Assembly: GCA_017512885.1 (NCBI GenBank)
Contig: JAFWEP010000004.1
Location: 62,001-126,000, forward strand
Length of the DNA stretch: 64,000 nt
Direction of reading: 5' to 3'
From: Erysipelotrichaceae bacterium
GTDB lineage: Bacteria > Bacillota_I > Bacilli_A > Erysipelotrichales > Erysipelotrichaceae
Under the pieces are notes generated by a model, which was not told the origin of the DNA, did not search any database, and saw nothing but the letters and a program-made list of their open reading frames with translations. Of this stretch, positions 8,403 through 15,801 are shown piece after piece; the stretch's first letter is position 1; every line of letters starts with the position of its first letter. A program made the position numbers and the translations under genes.

Positions 8403-9611
8403 TCAGTTTGCTTGTGAGACTTTCTTTGAAAATTCGTGATAGTACTGATAATGTTTTGTTTTCTCTGTTATTTTCTGCAATTCTAACAAGAATACCTGCG
8501 TAAAAGGCGGATGATATTGATCTTCCGCAAGACACGGATCGATCCTGCTTATAAAATAGTCTTCCAATTCTTGTGCAGAGGATCCTTGTTCTTTCAGAAC
8601 GTAGAAATGGCCCAGCGTCCTTACCCAGCCTTCATTCGCTTTGTCGATATCCGCAACACGTTTGTTTAATTCCTGTCCGGTCAGACTTTGTATCATCGTG
8701 TATATAAGCAAGGTATCAGCATCAAAGTCAAGCACTCTCTTCCTGCCGAATTCCAATCCATATTCATAATCCTTCTCCAGCAAGGAGCGGATCAATATAT
8801 TGTATTCGGAAGCTCGTTTCTGGTCGTCCGGGATCTCCGGATCAGAAAACATGCTCAGGATCTTTTCGCGGTATTCGATCGCTTTTTTATCATCAAGAAC
8901 GTCATAAAGATAATAGAGCCGCTTTATAAATGTAAAATAGCGATACTTGCTCCTTTCCATTCTATCGATATTTGTTTCTAAGATGCTGACTGCGTCCCAG
9001 ATCGAAGAATCCAAATACATGTAACGAGAACTCAGTACTGCGAGCCAATAAGGCAGGTTTCTTGAGAACGGACGGCAGTCATCGATCGCTTTATAGTCTC
9101 CGTGACGCCAGGCACTGCTGCCTGCCATTTCCACATTCGGCCAATAGAAAAGGACCCCTTCATCATAGCCAAAGCAGCTTACAAACTTATCGATCACCTG
9201 TAAATCGTTGATCTCGTGAAAGATATAGTACCTTTCCAGCACTCCTGCATGATCCAGGATCTCCCGAAACGGAGAGGAGATCGCACGTTTCCCGATGACA
9301 GACCTTATCTGTGCAATATGATCTTTCATCTTCCCTGTTCCATAAAGAACGGCTGCATCCGCAAAAGCCTGATACTCCATACCGATCTTCCGATAGTCTT
9401 CCAGAAAACCCGGATCAGCCAGAGTCAGACCCAGTTTTTCTGCTGTCTTATAGAAGAATTCGTCTTTCGCTTCTCCCTTCTCTACACGGTAATACGTTAC
9501 CGAAGGGATCACTTCCGAATACTCTTTGATCGGTTTCTTATAATACTTCCGGTAAAGACGGAACAGCTGTCCCAGGATCTGTTTCTCTTCTTTTGAATAC
9601 TTATCTGCCAT
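8403..9611 (-). CDS. Rgg/RRNPP-like transcriptional regulator with N-terminal HTH and helical repeat domain
   Basis: The protein has 402 residues from MADKYSKEEK. Residues about 5-65 look like an XRE-type helix-turn-helix (QILGQLFRLYRKYYKK, then VIPSVTYYRVEKGEA). The remaining 330 residues are helical and aromatic-rich without enzyme motifs, like the TPR-type peptide-sensing domains of Rgg/PlcR/ComR proteins. The frame extends 25 codons upstream, but that extension has no protein character and lies in a GC-rich leader, so 9611 is preferred. The nearest Shine-Dalgarno-like sequence (GGAGGAG) is about 19 nt away, leaving the start uncertain. A perfect 12-bp inverted repeat sits 74-119 bp upstream of this start and is a natural operator candidate. 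No small peptide gene was identified nearby. The target is unknown. Confidence 0.62.
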   Translation of the reverse strand: MADKYSKEEKQILGQLFRLYRKYYKKPIKEYSEVIPSVTYYRVEKGEAKDEFFYKTAEKLGLTLADPGFLEDYRKIGMEYQAFADAAVLYGTGKMKDHIAQIRSVIGKRAISSPFREILDHAGVLERYYIFHEINDLQVIDKFVSCFGYDEGVLFYWPNVEMAGSSAWRHGDYKAIDDCRPFSRNLPYWLAVLSSRYMYLDSSIWDAVSILETNIDRMERSKYRYFTFIKRLYYLYDVLDDKKAIEYREKILSMFSDPEIPDDQKRASEYNILIRSLLEKDYEYGLEFGRKRVLDFDADTLLIYTMIQSLTGQELNKRVADIDKANEGWVRTLGHFYVLKEQGSSAQELEDYFISRIDPCLAEDQYHPPFTQVFLLELQKITEKTKHYQYYHEFSKKVSQAN

Positions 9612-9684
9612 GTATTCTATTCTAACAAATCTCCTCCCCAGGGTGAAAGGAGGCAAAAAGAGACCGGATCGCTGCTTACCGGAC

Positions 9685-9730
9685 ATTTAGGGAACATTTC
9701 CTATGTTTTTCCTCAAATTGTTCCCTAAAT
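9685..9730. promoter_or_regulatory. Perfect 12-bp inverted repeat, candidate operator
   Basis: ATTTAGGGAACA at 9685-9696 and TGTTCCCTAAAT at 9719-9730 are exact reverse complements separated by 22 bp. Their centres are 34 bp apart, close to three helical turns. The element lies between the regulator gene and the terminator of the sugar-acid operon. No U-tract follows it, so it is more likely a protein-binding site than a terminator. Confidence 0.55.
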
Positions 9731-9741
9731 CCCACAACACA

Positions 9742-9765
9742 AAAGCCCGGATCGCTCCGGGCTTT
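9742..9765 (-). terminator. Intrinsic terminator of the RLP sugar-acid operon
   Basis: A perfect 10-bp stem (AAAGCCCGGA and TCCGGGCTTT) with loop TCGC is followed on the minus strand by TTTTGTGTT. It lies 10 nt after the last gene of the 12-gene operon. Confidence 0.85.
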
Positions 9766-9774
9766 CTGTTCGAG

Positions 9775-10551
9775 TTACTTCTGTGCTTCCAGGGTATCCA
9801 GTGCCTGATGGATCAGGGCATTGAACTTGTCTGCCTGCCAGGCCGCTCTCCCGGTAAACAGACCGTCGATGGAAGGCTGCACGATCAGTTCCGAGGCATT
9901 GCCCGGATTGACCGAACCGCCGTAGAGCACCGGGATCTCGAGACCTCTTTCCCCGAAGAGTTCCTTCAGGCAGGCCTTGATCTCCTGATGCATGGCTTCC
10001 GCATAGTCTGCAGAAGCCGGAGTGCCGTTGACACCGATCGACCAGACCGGTTCATAGGCGACCCACAGTTCGCTGTCTTCCTTCAGTTCTGCCCCGTGCA
10101 GACCGATCTTCAGCTGTTCGCGCAGGACTTCCCGGCTGATGCCGAATTCCTTCTGCTGCGCCGTCTCACCGATGCAGAGCAGGGTGATGAAACCATGTTC
10201 CAGGGCCTTGAGGACTTTCTTATTCTCCTCGTAGTCCGTTTCTCCGAAGACATGCCGTCTCTCGGAATGACCGATCATGACCAGATCGGTCCCTTCCTCC
10301 TCCAACATGCGCGCGGAGACTTCCCCGGTGAACTGTCCTTCTTCTTCCCAGCCCATGTTCTGAGCGCCGAGGCGGATCTTCTCGTGGTCGATCGCTTCGG
10401 AAGCGCTGTGCAGCGTCGGGAAGGAAGGAATGATGAAGAGCTGGATGCCGGGGATATCCCCGGAAAGTTCCTGCAGCTTCTGAAGGTAGGCTACGGTCTC
10501 AGACGTAGTCTTATACATCTTCAGATTGCTGCCAAATAAGATCTTCTTCAT
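9775..10551 (-). CDS. Triosephosphate isomerase-family protein (TpiA, or EryH/LerI-like tetrulose-phosphate isomerase)
   Basis: The protein has 258 residues forming a TIM barrel, with N9 and K11 (SNLKM), the electrophile His in MIGHSERR, the catalytic Glu in AYEPVWSIG and the phosphate loop LYGGSVNPGN. Canonical TpiA has NWKMN and a loop 6 reading VWAIGTGKTA. Here these are NLKMY and VWSIGVNGTPA, and the end reads FTGRAAWQADKF. These differences point to the divergent EryH/LerI clade, which interconverts L-erythrulose-1-phosphate and D-erythrulose-4-phosphate. A housekeeping TpiA, or one serving aldolase-made DHAP, remains possible. The start overlaps the stop of the RpiB-like gene by one base (TAATG), and it is the last gene of the operon. 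Its pairing with an RpiB-like gene mirrors eryH-eryI. Confidence 0.85.
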   Translation of the reverse strand: MKKILFGSNLKMYKTTSETVAYLQKLQELSGDIPGIQLFIIPSFPTLHSASEAIDHEKIRLGAQNMGWEEEGQFTGEVSARMLEEEGTDLVMIGHSERRHVFGETDYEENKKVLKALEHGFITLLCIGETAQQKEFGISREVLREQLKIGLHGAELKEDSELWVAYEPVWSIGVNGTPASADYAEAMHQEIKACLKELFGERGLEIPVLYGGSVNPGNASELIVQPSIDGLFTGRAAWQADKFNALIHQALDTLEAQK

Positions 10552-10994
10552 TATTTGCGGTTCTCGTCGTATTCGTGATATGCGTCGACTTTCGGCTGAG
10601 AAGCGCAGCCCGGTACGAATTCGTTGGTCAGGAAGGCTTCGACCAGTTCTTCACGCAGCTTGTTGCCGGTGGTGAAGGCACCTAAGCAGGCAATATTCGC
10701 ATCGTTGGAAAGACGCGCTCTCTTGGCGGAATAGATATCCGAGATCAGAGCGGCATAAGCGCCCTTGACCTTGTTGGCGGCGATGGAGACACCGATGCCG
10801 GTCCCACAGAGCAGGATGCCGCGGTCATATTTGCCGGCGGCGACAGCTTCGGCTACGGCAGCAGCCGTGTGCTGGTAGATGACGTCCTCACTGCCGAAGT
10901 CCGTGACTTCGCCCAGCCCCTTCTTCTCTATAAACTTGATAACTTCCTGTTTTGCCTCTTCGGCATTGGGATCACAACCGATCGCGATCTTCAT
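10551..10994 (-). CDS. RpiB/LacA/LacB-family sugar-phosphate isomerase (EryI/DerI-like)
   Basis: The protein has 147 residues, the family length. It keeps the catalytic Cys loop (LLCGTGIGVSIAANK) and the NDANI segment. However, the usual DHAG of RpiB, whose Asp-His help open the ribose ring, reads CDPNAE here, and the usual HNDAN reads SNDAN. Loss of both His residues suits an acyclic substrate such as D-erythrulose-4-phosphate, the DerI/EryI reaction, better than ribose-5-phosphate. This is inference from motifs. The ribosome site is strong (AAAGGAG). It lies 14 nt after the RLP gene and is coupled to the TIM-like gene, so the two isomerases probably act in sequence in the cytosol. Confidence 0.88.
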   Translation of the reverse strand: MKIAIGCDPNAEEAKQEVIKFIEKKGLGEVTDFGSEDVIYQHTAAAVAEAVAAGKYDRGILLCGTGIGVSIAANKVKGAYAALISDIYSAKRARLSNDANIACLGAFTTGNKLREELVEAFLTNEFVPGCASQPKVDAYHEYDENRK

Positions 10995-11007
10995 TTCTCT
11001 TTCTCCT

Positions 11008-12282
11008 TTACTTTACATAGCCCCAACGGGACAGAGCTTCCTTGAGCTCCGGATAGGCTTCTGCTTCACTGACGAAATCCTTGCCGCTGCAGGCGATATC
11101 GATCGCCTCACGCATCGCTCTGGCACCTGCGGCCGCCCCCATCTTATGACCCTGGATGGAACCGCCGGCAGCCAGGACGATATCCTTGCCGACTTCGCCG
11201 ATATACTTTTCCACGATACCGGGGTGGACACCGCCGCCGATACTGGGCATCGTCGCTTTGATATGACCTAAGGGCAATGTCAGCGCACTGCAGGTCTGCA
11301 GGTACTTCTGCTTCCGTAACGGATAGCCGCCGTACGGCGTGTTCAGCATCACGATATCCGCTCCGGCGATACGGGCCAGTTTGCCGACCGCCAGCGGAGT
11401 CGCCATACCGTTCAGAGCTCCTTCGCAGACCATGCCGGCACCGGCCGAATGGCCGAGGATCGGCAGGGAAGTGTTCTCGGAGATATACTTCAGGGCGCTG
11501 TAGCCCATGACCGAGAAGTTGACCATCAGACCGTCGGCACCGGCCTTTTCCACTCTCTCGATCTTCTCCTTCAGATCGGAGAAGCCGCCGGTGATATTGA
11601 CGAAGTACTTCACCTCTTCGCCGGTCTTTTCCGCCGCTCTCCTGGCGGCATCCTTGTAGGCTCTGACCCGCTCTTCCGGCTTGGAATAGAAGGGATCGCC
11701 GAAGAGCTCATCGTCCTTGATCAGGTCAACACCGCCTAAAGCGACATCATAGAAGATCTTTGCCCCTTCTTCCGGAGTGATGCCGGTGCAGGGCTTGATC
11801 ATGTTCAGCAATAAAGGCCTCTCCTGGATGCCGAAGCGTTCCCGTACCCCTTCGATACCGAAGCGGGGACCCTGGAAGTTCTTCAGGAAACCTTCCGGGA
11901 ATTCGATATCCAGCAGTTTGACCTGGGCGCTGGTAGAAGCATCATTCCCTAAAAGGGAAGTGATCATCAGCGGGAAGTCCGTACCGAAGTTGGCAGCCGG
12001 GTAAGCGATCTGGATCAGATACGCCGCTCTCTCCGGAGCGACATCCGGTTCCAGTTCCCGGACCGGGACGTCAAAGATGTTGACGACCTTGCCCATATAC
12101 TTGTCGCGGATCTCGTCGGTGATGCCGGGGATCGGCACCCAGGTGCCGATGGTCTGACCGACAGCCAGAGCTTCGGCCTTCTTCACGATATCGACGGAAT
12201 AAGGCAGGTCGATATAGTAGGTCGCAATGACCAGTTCTTTTCCTTTTGCCGTTTCCGGCAGGACATATAATTTCTCGTCCAT
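11008..12282 (-). CDS. RuBisCO-like protein (form IV), probable beta-keto sugar-acid phosphate decarboxylase
   Basis: The protein has 424 residues spanning the RuBisCO large-chain fold: a small N-terminal domain to about residue 135, then the barrel. The carbamylation and metal site is intact as K189-D190-D191-E192 (IKDDELFGD), and K163 lies in IKPCTG, matching the first active-site Lys of RuBisCO. The C-terminal phosphate loops are present (SIGGGVHPG, LAAGGSIQGHKMG). Other CO2-fixation residues are not conserved, so it is not a carboxylase. Characterised RLPs of sugar-acid pathways act on 3-oxo-isoapionate-4-phosphate as decarboxylase or transcarboxylase/hydrolase; the neighbouring tetrulose-phosphate-type isomerases fit the decarboxylase. 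The start has AAGGAGAA at good spacing. The substrate assignment is inference. Confidence 0.9.
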   Translation of the reverse strand: MDEKLYVLPETAKGKELVIATYYIDLPYSVDIVKKAEALAVGQTIGTWVPIPGITDEIRDKYMGKVVNIFDVPVRELEPDVAPERAAYLIQIAYPAANFGTDFPLMITSLLGNDASTSAQVKLLDIEFPEGFLKNFQGPRFGIEGVRERFGIQERPLLLNMIKPCTGITPEEGAKIFYDVALGGVDLIKDDELFGDPFYSKPEERVRAYKDAARRAAEKTGEEVKYFVNITGGFSDLKEKIERVEKAGADGLMVNFSVMGYSALKYISENTSLPILGHSAGAGMVCEGALNGMATPLAVGKLARIAGADIVMLNTPYGGYPLRKQKYLQTCSALTLPLGHIKATMPSIGGGVHPGIVEKYIGEVGKDIVLAAGGSIQGHKMGAAAGARAMREAIDIACSGKDFVSEAEAYPELKEALSRWGYVK

Positions 12283-12292
12283 GTGATTCTCC

Positions 12293-13531
12293 TTACCAGC
12301 CGTATTCCTTTACGAGTTCTTTGAACTCTTTGGCGGCAACGGCTGCGAAAGCCGGATCGTTGATATGCGTATCGACCACGACCAGTTTCACGTTTGCGGG
12401 GCACTGTTTCCGGAACTCGCTGACCATCAGCTCATCGATGGCAGGATCGGCGATCGGTCCGCTGTCCTGCTGCGTCGTCTGACAGCAGCCTCTGGCCGGA
12501 ACGACCAGAGTGACCGGCTTCTTGGCGCTCGCAAGACGTTCGCAGACGACTTTGACCAGAGTCAGGATCTCTTCCTCAGTGACCTTCGCATGCCAGATCT
12601 GCGGGTTATGCAGGATCGCCTTGCGGGAGGCAAAGCCTTTGGGCAGATAAGCTCCCGTCTCTTCGTTGTAGTAGTCGTTCATGTCGAGACCGCCCGGTAC
12701 GACGAGCGTCGGCAGTTCGTATTCCAGTGACTTCAGCAGGCGGTCTTTAGCCCCGGCGCAGTAACCGCCGAATGCTTCGCAGACCAGCTCATGCAGGGTG
12801 TAGTCCAGCACCGCATCGATCTTGCCTTCTTCGATCAGGGCTTCCATACAGCGTCCGCCGACACCGTTGGCGTGGAAGACGACCGATTCATAGTCGGTCC
12901 CTTCCTTGATCAGACGCAGAGTCTCTTCGGTGCCCTTGGTGGTCTCTCCCAGCATGGTGGCGGCGATGATCTTATGACCGCCTTCCTGCTCATAGGTATG
13001 GGCGTGTTCCACCAGACCCATGATCGCTGCACAGACTGAACGGATCAGGGTCTTCGTGATCGGATTGAGTCCGGAGATATCAGCCACCGTCGGAACGACG
13101 AAAATATCCTTCTCGCCGACGAACTGCTCCATCTGCCTTGTCCCGCAGGCTAAGGCCGAAGACAATACCTTCGGGAAACCGAAAGGCAGGGCCTTCATGG
13201 CCGGAGCGGCCATGCTGCCGTTCTGTCCGCCGCCGACCGACATGACCCCGTCGATCTTTCCTTCGCGATACAGACGCAGCAGCAGTACCTTCAGTGCTTC
13301 TGCCATCGCTGCGATCTTTTCCGGTTTATTGAAAGTGAGGAAGGTCTCCCGGTCCATACCGTTCTCTGCCAGTACTTCCAAAGGACTGATATCGCCCAGA
13401 CCTACATCCATGTTCCAGGTACTATTGTCAATGAGCAGGGTATGGAAACCCTGCTCATTGATCAGATCCCTTGCGAAGACTGACTCCTCCAGTTTGGTAT
13501 CCAGGGACTCAATGATCGCAATCGTTTTCAT
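12293..13531 (-). CDS. UPF0261/Tm-1-like ATP-binding protein
   Basis: The protein has 412 residues, full length for UPF0261. It has two Rossmann-like halves: the N-terminal half begins IAIIESLDTKLEES and carries SVGGGQNGSMAA, and the second contains ATMLGETTKGTEE, HANGVGGRCMEALIEEG and LVVPGGLDMNDYYN. The plant homologue Tm-1 binds ATP in its N-terminal region. No bacterial reaction is firmly assigned to the family as far as I know. In this operon it sits between the RLP and a metallo-hydrolase, so it probably acts on the same intermediate, perhaps as a kinase or an ATP-dependent ligase or hydrolase. Its start lies 1 nt after the stop of the upstream gene and has only a weak ribosome site, so translation is probably coupled. 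Confidence 0.88.
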   Translation of the reverse strand: MKTIAIIESLDTKLEESVFARDLINEQGFHTLLIDNSTWNMDVGLGDISPLEVLAENGMDRETFLTFNKPEKIAAMAEALKVLLLRLYREGKIDGVMSVGGGQNGSMAAPAMKALPFGFPKVLSSALACGTRQMEQFVGEKDIFVVPTVADISGLNPITKTLIRSVCAAIMGLVEHAHTYEQEGGHKIIAATMLGETTKGTEETLRLIKEGTDYESVVFHANGVGGRCMEALIEEGKIDAVLDYTLHELVCEAFGGYCAGAKDRLLKSLEYELPTLVVPGGLDMNDYYNEETGAYLPKGFASRKAILHNPQIWHAKVTEEEILTLVKVVCERLASAKKPVTLVVPARGCCQTTQQDSGPIADPAIDELMVSEFRKQCPANVKLVVVDTHINDPAFAAVAAKEFKELVKEYGW

Positions 13532-13532
13532 C

Positions 13533-14345
13533 TTATTCGCCTAATTTCTTGCCGACCAGTTCCAGCATCTCCGGCGCATGGGCACAGAGGACGAATTCCT
13601 TGGAAGCAACACGGTGCTTCAATTCAACGATACTGTTCCAGGTCTCGTTGATGTTGACGAAACGGGACGGCGGAGTGATCTCGTAGCCCAGTTCCGGAAC
13701 GGCATTCAGGTTGTCGAGGGTGAAGATCAGGTCGCCGGCCAGATGGTAGTCACCGGCCTTGGTGTGGACGACGACGTTCTGGTGACCTACGGAATGACCC
13801 GGAGTCGGGTAGACGCTGATGCCGTCGAAGATCTCACATTCACCGTCCAGCAGTTCGAACTCTCTGCCTTCCCACTGTGGATGGATACGCGGTTCGATGG
13901 GCAGACGCGGATCCTCGTAGCTCTTGTAGTAGAGCGGGATCGGGTTCTTGGCATATTCATATTCCTTGCGCTGGACATACAGTTTGGCATTCGGGAAGGC
14001 ATCCAGATAGTAGACATGGTCCCAGTGCAGGTGCGTGAAGATGATGTCGGTGATCTCGGAAGGATCGACGCCGATGGACTTCAGCTGATTGGTGACCTTC
14101 TGTTCCTCGCTCTGAGTGGAACCCGGATGATGATACTTGTTGGCGATCTCGGTGGAAGACATACCGGTATCGACCATGATCTTGCGCCCGCCGCCTTCGA
14201 CGTAGAAGACTGCGACCGGCAGATAAGCGGTATCATCTTCACCCGGTTTCAGATAGAACTTGTGAGTGGTGTTGTGGTAGAGATAATTCTTCTTACTGGC
14301 GGTAACGATACCGGTGTTCAGAGTGGTGATGACATATTCCTGCAT
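13533..14345 (-). CDS. Metallo-beta-lactamase-fold hydrolase, AHL-lactonase-like
   Basis: The protein has 270 residues. The dinuclear metal motif HLHWDH is at residues 105-110, with downstream ligands in PTPGHSVGHQN and LAGDLIFTLDN. The overall arrangement (VDTGMSS before the motif, IDPSEI-type helix) is that of N-acyl homoserine lactonase-like enzymes, which hydrolyse lactone rings. In a sugar-acid operon the likelier substrate is a sugar lactone or a related ester. It is one of two metallo-beta-lactamase-fold enzymes in the operon; the other is UlaG-like. The ribosome site is GGAGGTAC. No signal peptide is seen, so it is cytosolic. Quorum quenching is possible but has no support from the context. 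Confidence 0.82.
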   Translation of the reverse strand: MQEYVITTLNTGIVTASKKNYLYHNTTHKFYLKPGEDDTAYLPVAVFYVEGGGRKIMVDTGMSSTEIANKYHHPGSTQSEEQKVTNQLKSIGVDPSEITDIIFTHLHWDHVYYLDAFPNAKLYVQRKEYEYAKNPIPLYYKSYEDPRLPIEPRIHPQWEGREFELLDGECEIFDGISVYPTPGHSVGHQNVVVHTKAGDYHLAGDLIFTLDNLNAVPELGYEITPPSRFVNINETWNSIVELKHRVASKEFVLCAHAPEMLELVGKKLGE

Positions 14346-14356
14346 AAGCGTACCTC

Positions 14357-14968
14357 CTATTTCTGCAGTAACAGATCCATCTTACGCTTTTCCCAGAGGA
14401 TCTGTGCGGTCTCTTCCATCAGTTCGGCAGTCTGCCCGGCTTTGACGGCTGTCTTGTCCATAGCGACTAAGCCATGACGTTTCAGCAGGAAACCGGCAAC
14501 ACCCGGATTGGCATCGATCGCCGCAAAGACTTTCGGCAGCTCTTCCGGAGTGACCGACTGGGTCGTTACATCCACGACCGGCATCGGTACCTTGAACTTC
14601 AGTTCGGTGTGCAGCGTGACCAGCTCAAGCTGTTCAAAATACATCGAGACCAGGATCGAGTAGACGCTGTGCGTATGGACGATGCCGCCGATCTCCGGAT
14701 AACGCTTATAAAGGTTTCCGTGCAGCGTGCATTCTCTGGTAGGTTTGAACTTTCCGTCGACCAGATTGCCGTCCAGGTCCGTAATACAAAGGTTTTCTTC
14801 GGAGCAGCTTCCGTAAGTGAAACCGCTCGGTTTGACGATCATCAGGTCGGTGCCGGGAATACGGACGCTTAAGTTTCCGCCGGTACCGGTCTGAATGCCG
14901 CTCTCATATGTACGCTTTGCGGCAGCCAGGAAATCATTCTTGGCCTGTACAAATGCGATATGATCCAT
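14357..14968 (-). CDS. Class II aldolase/adducin-family protein (first copy)
   Basis: The protein has 203 residues. It has the fold and zinc ligands of L-fuculose-phosphate aldolase and L-ribulose-5-phosphate 4-epimerase: TGTGGNLSVR phosphate loop, the acidic residue in PTRECTLH, the zinc HTH pair in GGIVHTHSVYS and a third His in LLKRHGLVA. Members cleave ketose-1-phosphates to DHAP plus an aldehyde, decarboxylate, or epimerise. Only about 200 residues long, it is nearer to the aldolase or decarboxylase group than to AraD. It shares the family with a second copy encoded divergently at 24373-25026, so the pathway may have two such steps. It has a strong ribosome site (AAGGAGAA). Confidence 0.88.
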   Translation of the reverse strand: MDHIAFVQAKNDFLAAAKRTYESGIQTGTGGNLSVRIPGTDLMIVKPSGFTYGSCSEENLCITDLDGNLVDGKFKPTRECTLHGNLYKRYPEIGGIVHTHSVYSILVSMYFEQLELVTLHTELKFKVPMPVVDVTTQSVTPEELPKVFAAIDANPGVAGFLLKRHGLVAMDKTAVKAGQTAELMEETAQILWEKRKMDLLLQK

Positions 14969-14979
14969 GTGTTTCTCCT

Positions 14980-15792
14980 TTATCCTTCCACAAAGTTGTT
15001 GGCCAGAGGCAGCCAGTTCAGGATACGACGGATCTGCGGATCCCAGTAATCCCAGTTGTGGATGCCGGGAGACTCTTCATAGGTGATCTCGATGCCGGCT
15101 TCCTTCATGGCATCACGGAAGCGCAGATTGGTCTGATAGAGGAAGTCTTCCGTACCGCAGCACATATAGAGCTTCGGCAGGTCGACGCCTTCCTTCTTCA
15201 GACGGGGATAGAGGGTGAACAGATCGTTGTCGGTACCGACGATCGGAGAATCCCCGAAGATATCTCTTATCGGCATCTTCGTTTTCGGACCGCCTTCGAT
15301 ATTGCCGTCCATGTCGTGGTCTCTGCCGACATCCAGACCGCCGGACAGCGACGCTGCCGCCGCAAACATGTCCGGACGTTCTCCGGCTAAACGGAAGGTA
15401 CCGTAACCGCCCATCGAAAGACCGGCAATGAAGGTGTCTTCTCTCTTGCGGGAGACCGGGAAGGTCTGCTGAATGAAGGTCGGCAGCTCTTCCAGCATGT
15501 AAGTCATGAACTTGCTGCCGTGGACCATGTCCAGATAGCAGCTGTTGGTGACCGAAGCGGAGACGACGCAGAGACAGTGCTCCTGCGCATAGCGCTCGAT
15601 ACCGGTGTTGCGGGTCCAGACCGTCGCATCGCCGTGCATGCCGTGCAGCAGGTAAAGGACCTGGAACTTCCTGTCGCTGTAGAAAGGACGATCATCACTG
15701 ATGAAGGGTTCGTCCGGCGTAGGCAGGACGACCCTTACATCGGTGTTGGTCGCTAATGTCGTCGAGAACAGCTTGACGTCGATCAGCGCCAT
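14980..15792 (-). CDS. Alpha/beta-hydrolase esterase (EstA/EstD-like carbohydrate esterase)
   Basis: The protein has 270 residues with no signal peptide. The oxyanion region is LYLLHGMHGDATVW, the nucleophile elbow is GLSMGGYG with Ser126, and the catalytic His lies in SPGIHNWDYWD near the C terminus. This matches tributyrin esterase and feruloyl or acetyl esterase families. Placed within a sugar-acid operon, it probably removes an acyl group from the imported compound or opens an ester or lactone. An intracellular location means the acylated substrate would be imported whole. The ribosome site is AAGGAGCACTT, 7 nt from ATG. Its neighbours are the UlaG-like lactonase and the class II aldolase, with 10-12 nt gaps. 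Confidence 0.85.
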   Translation of the reverse strand: MALIDVKLFSTTLATNTDVRVVLPTPDEPFISDDRPFYSDRKFQVLYLLHGMHGDATVWTRNTGIERYAQEHCLCVVSASVTNSCYLDMVHGSKFMTYMLEELPTFIQQTFPVSRKREDTFIAGLSMGGYGTFRLAGERPDMFAAAASLSGGLDVGRDHDMDGNIEGGPKTKMPIRDIFGDSPIVGTDNDLFTLYPRLKKEGVDLPKLYMCCGTEDFLYQTNLRFRDAMKEAGIEITYEESPGIHNWDYWDPQIRRILNWLPLANNFVEG

Positions 15793-15801
15793 AAGTGCTC
15801 C

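Noticed and set aside
8193-8417. 74-codon plus-strand frame
   Set aside because: It has no ribosome site, crosses a strong terminator hairpin and ends inside the regulator gene.
10551-10994. LacA/LacB galactose-6-phosphate isomerase
   Set aside because: LacAB come as two adjacent subunit genes with tagatose genes. Here there is a single RpiB-like gene beside a TIM-like gene and an RLP.
13533-14345. Quorum-quenching AHL lactonase as the true role
   Set aside because: The gene is deep inside a sugar-acid operon with no quorum-sensing genes, so only the family resemblance is retained.
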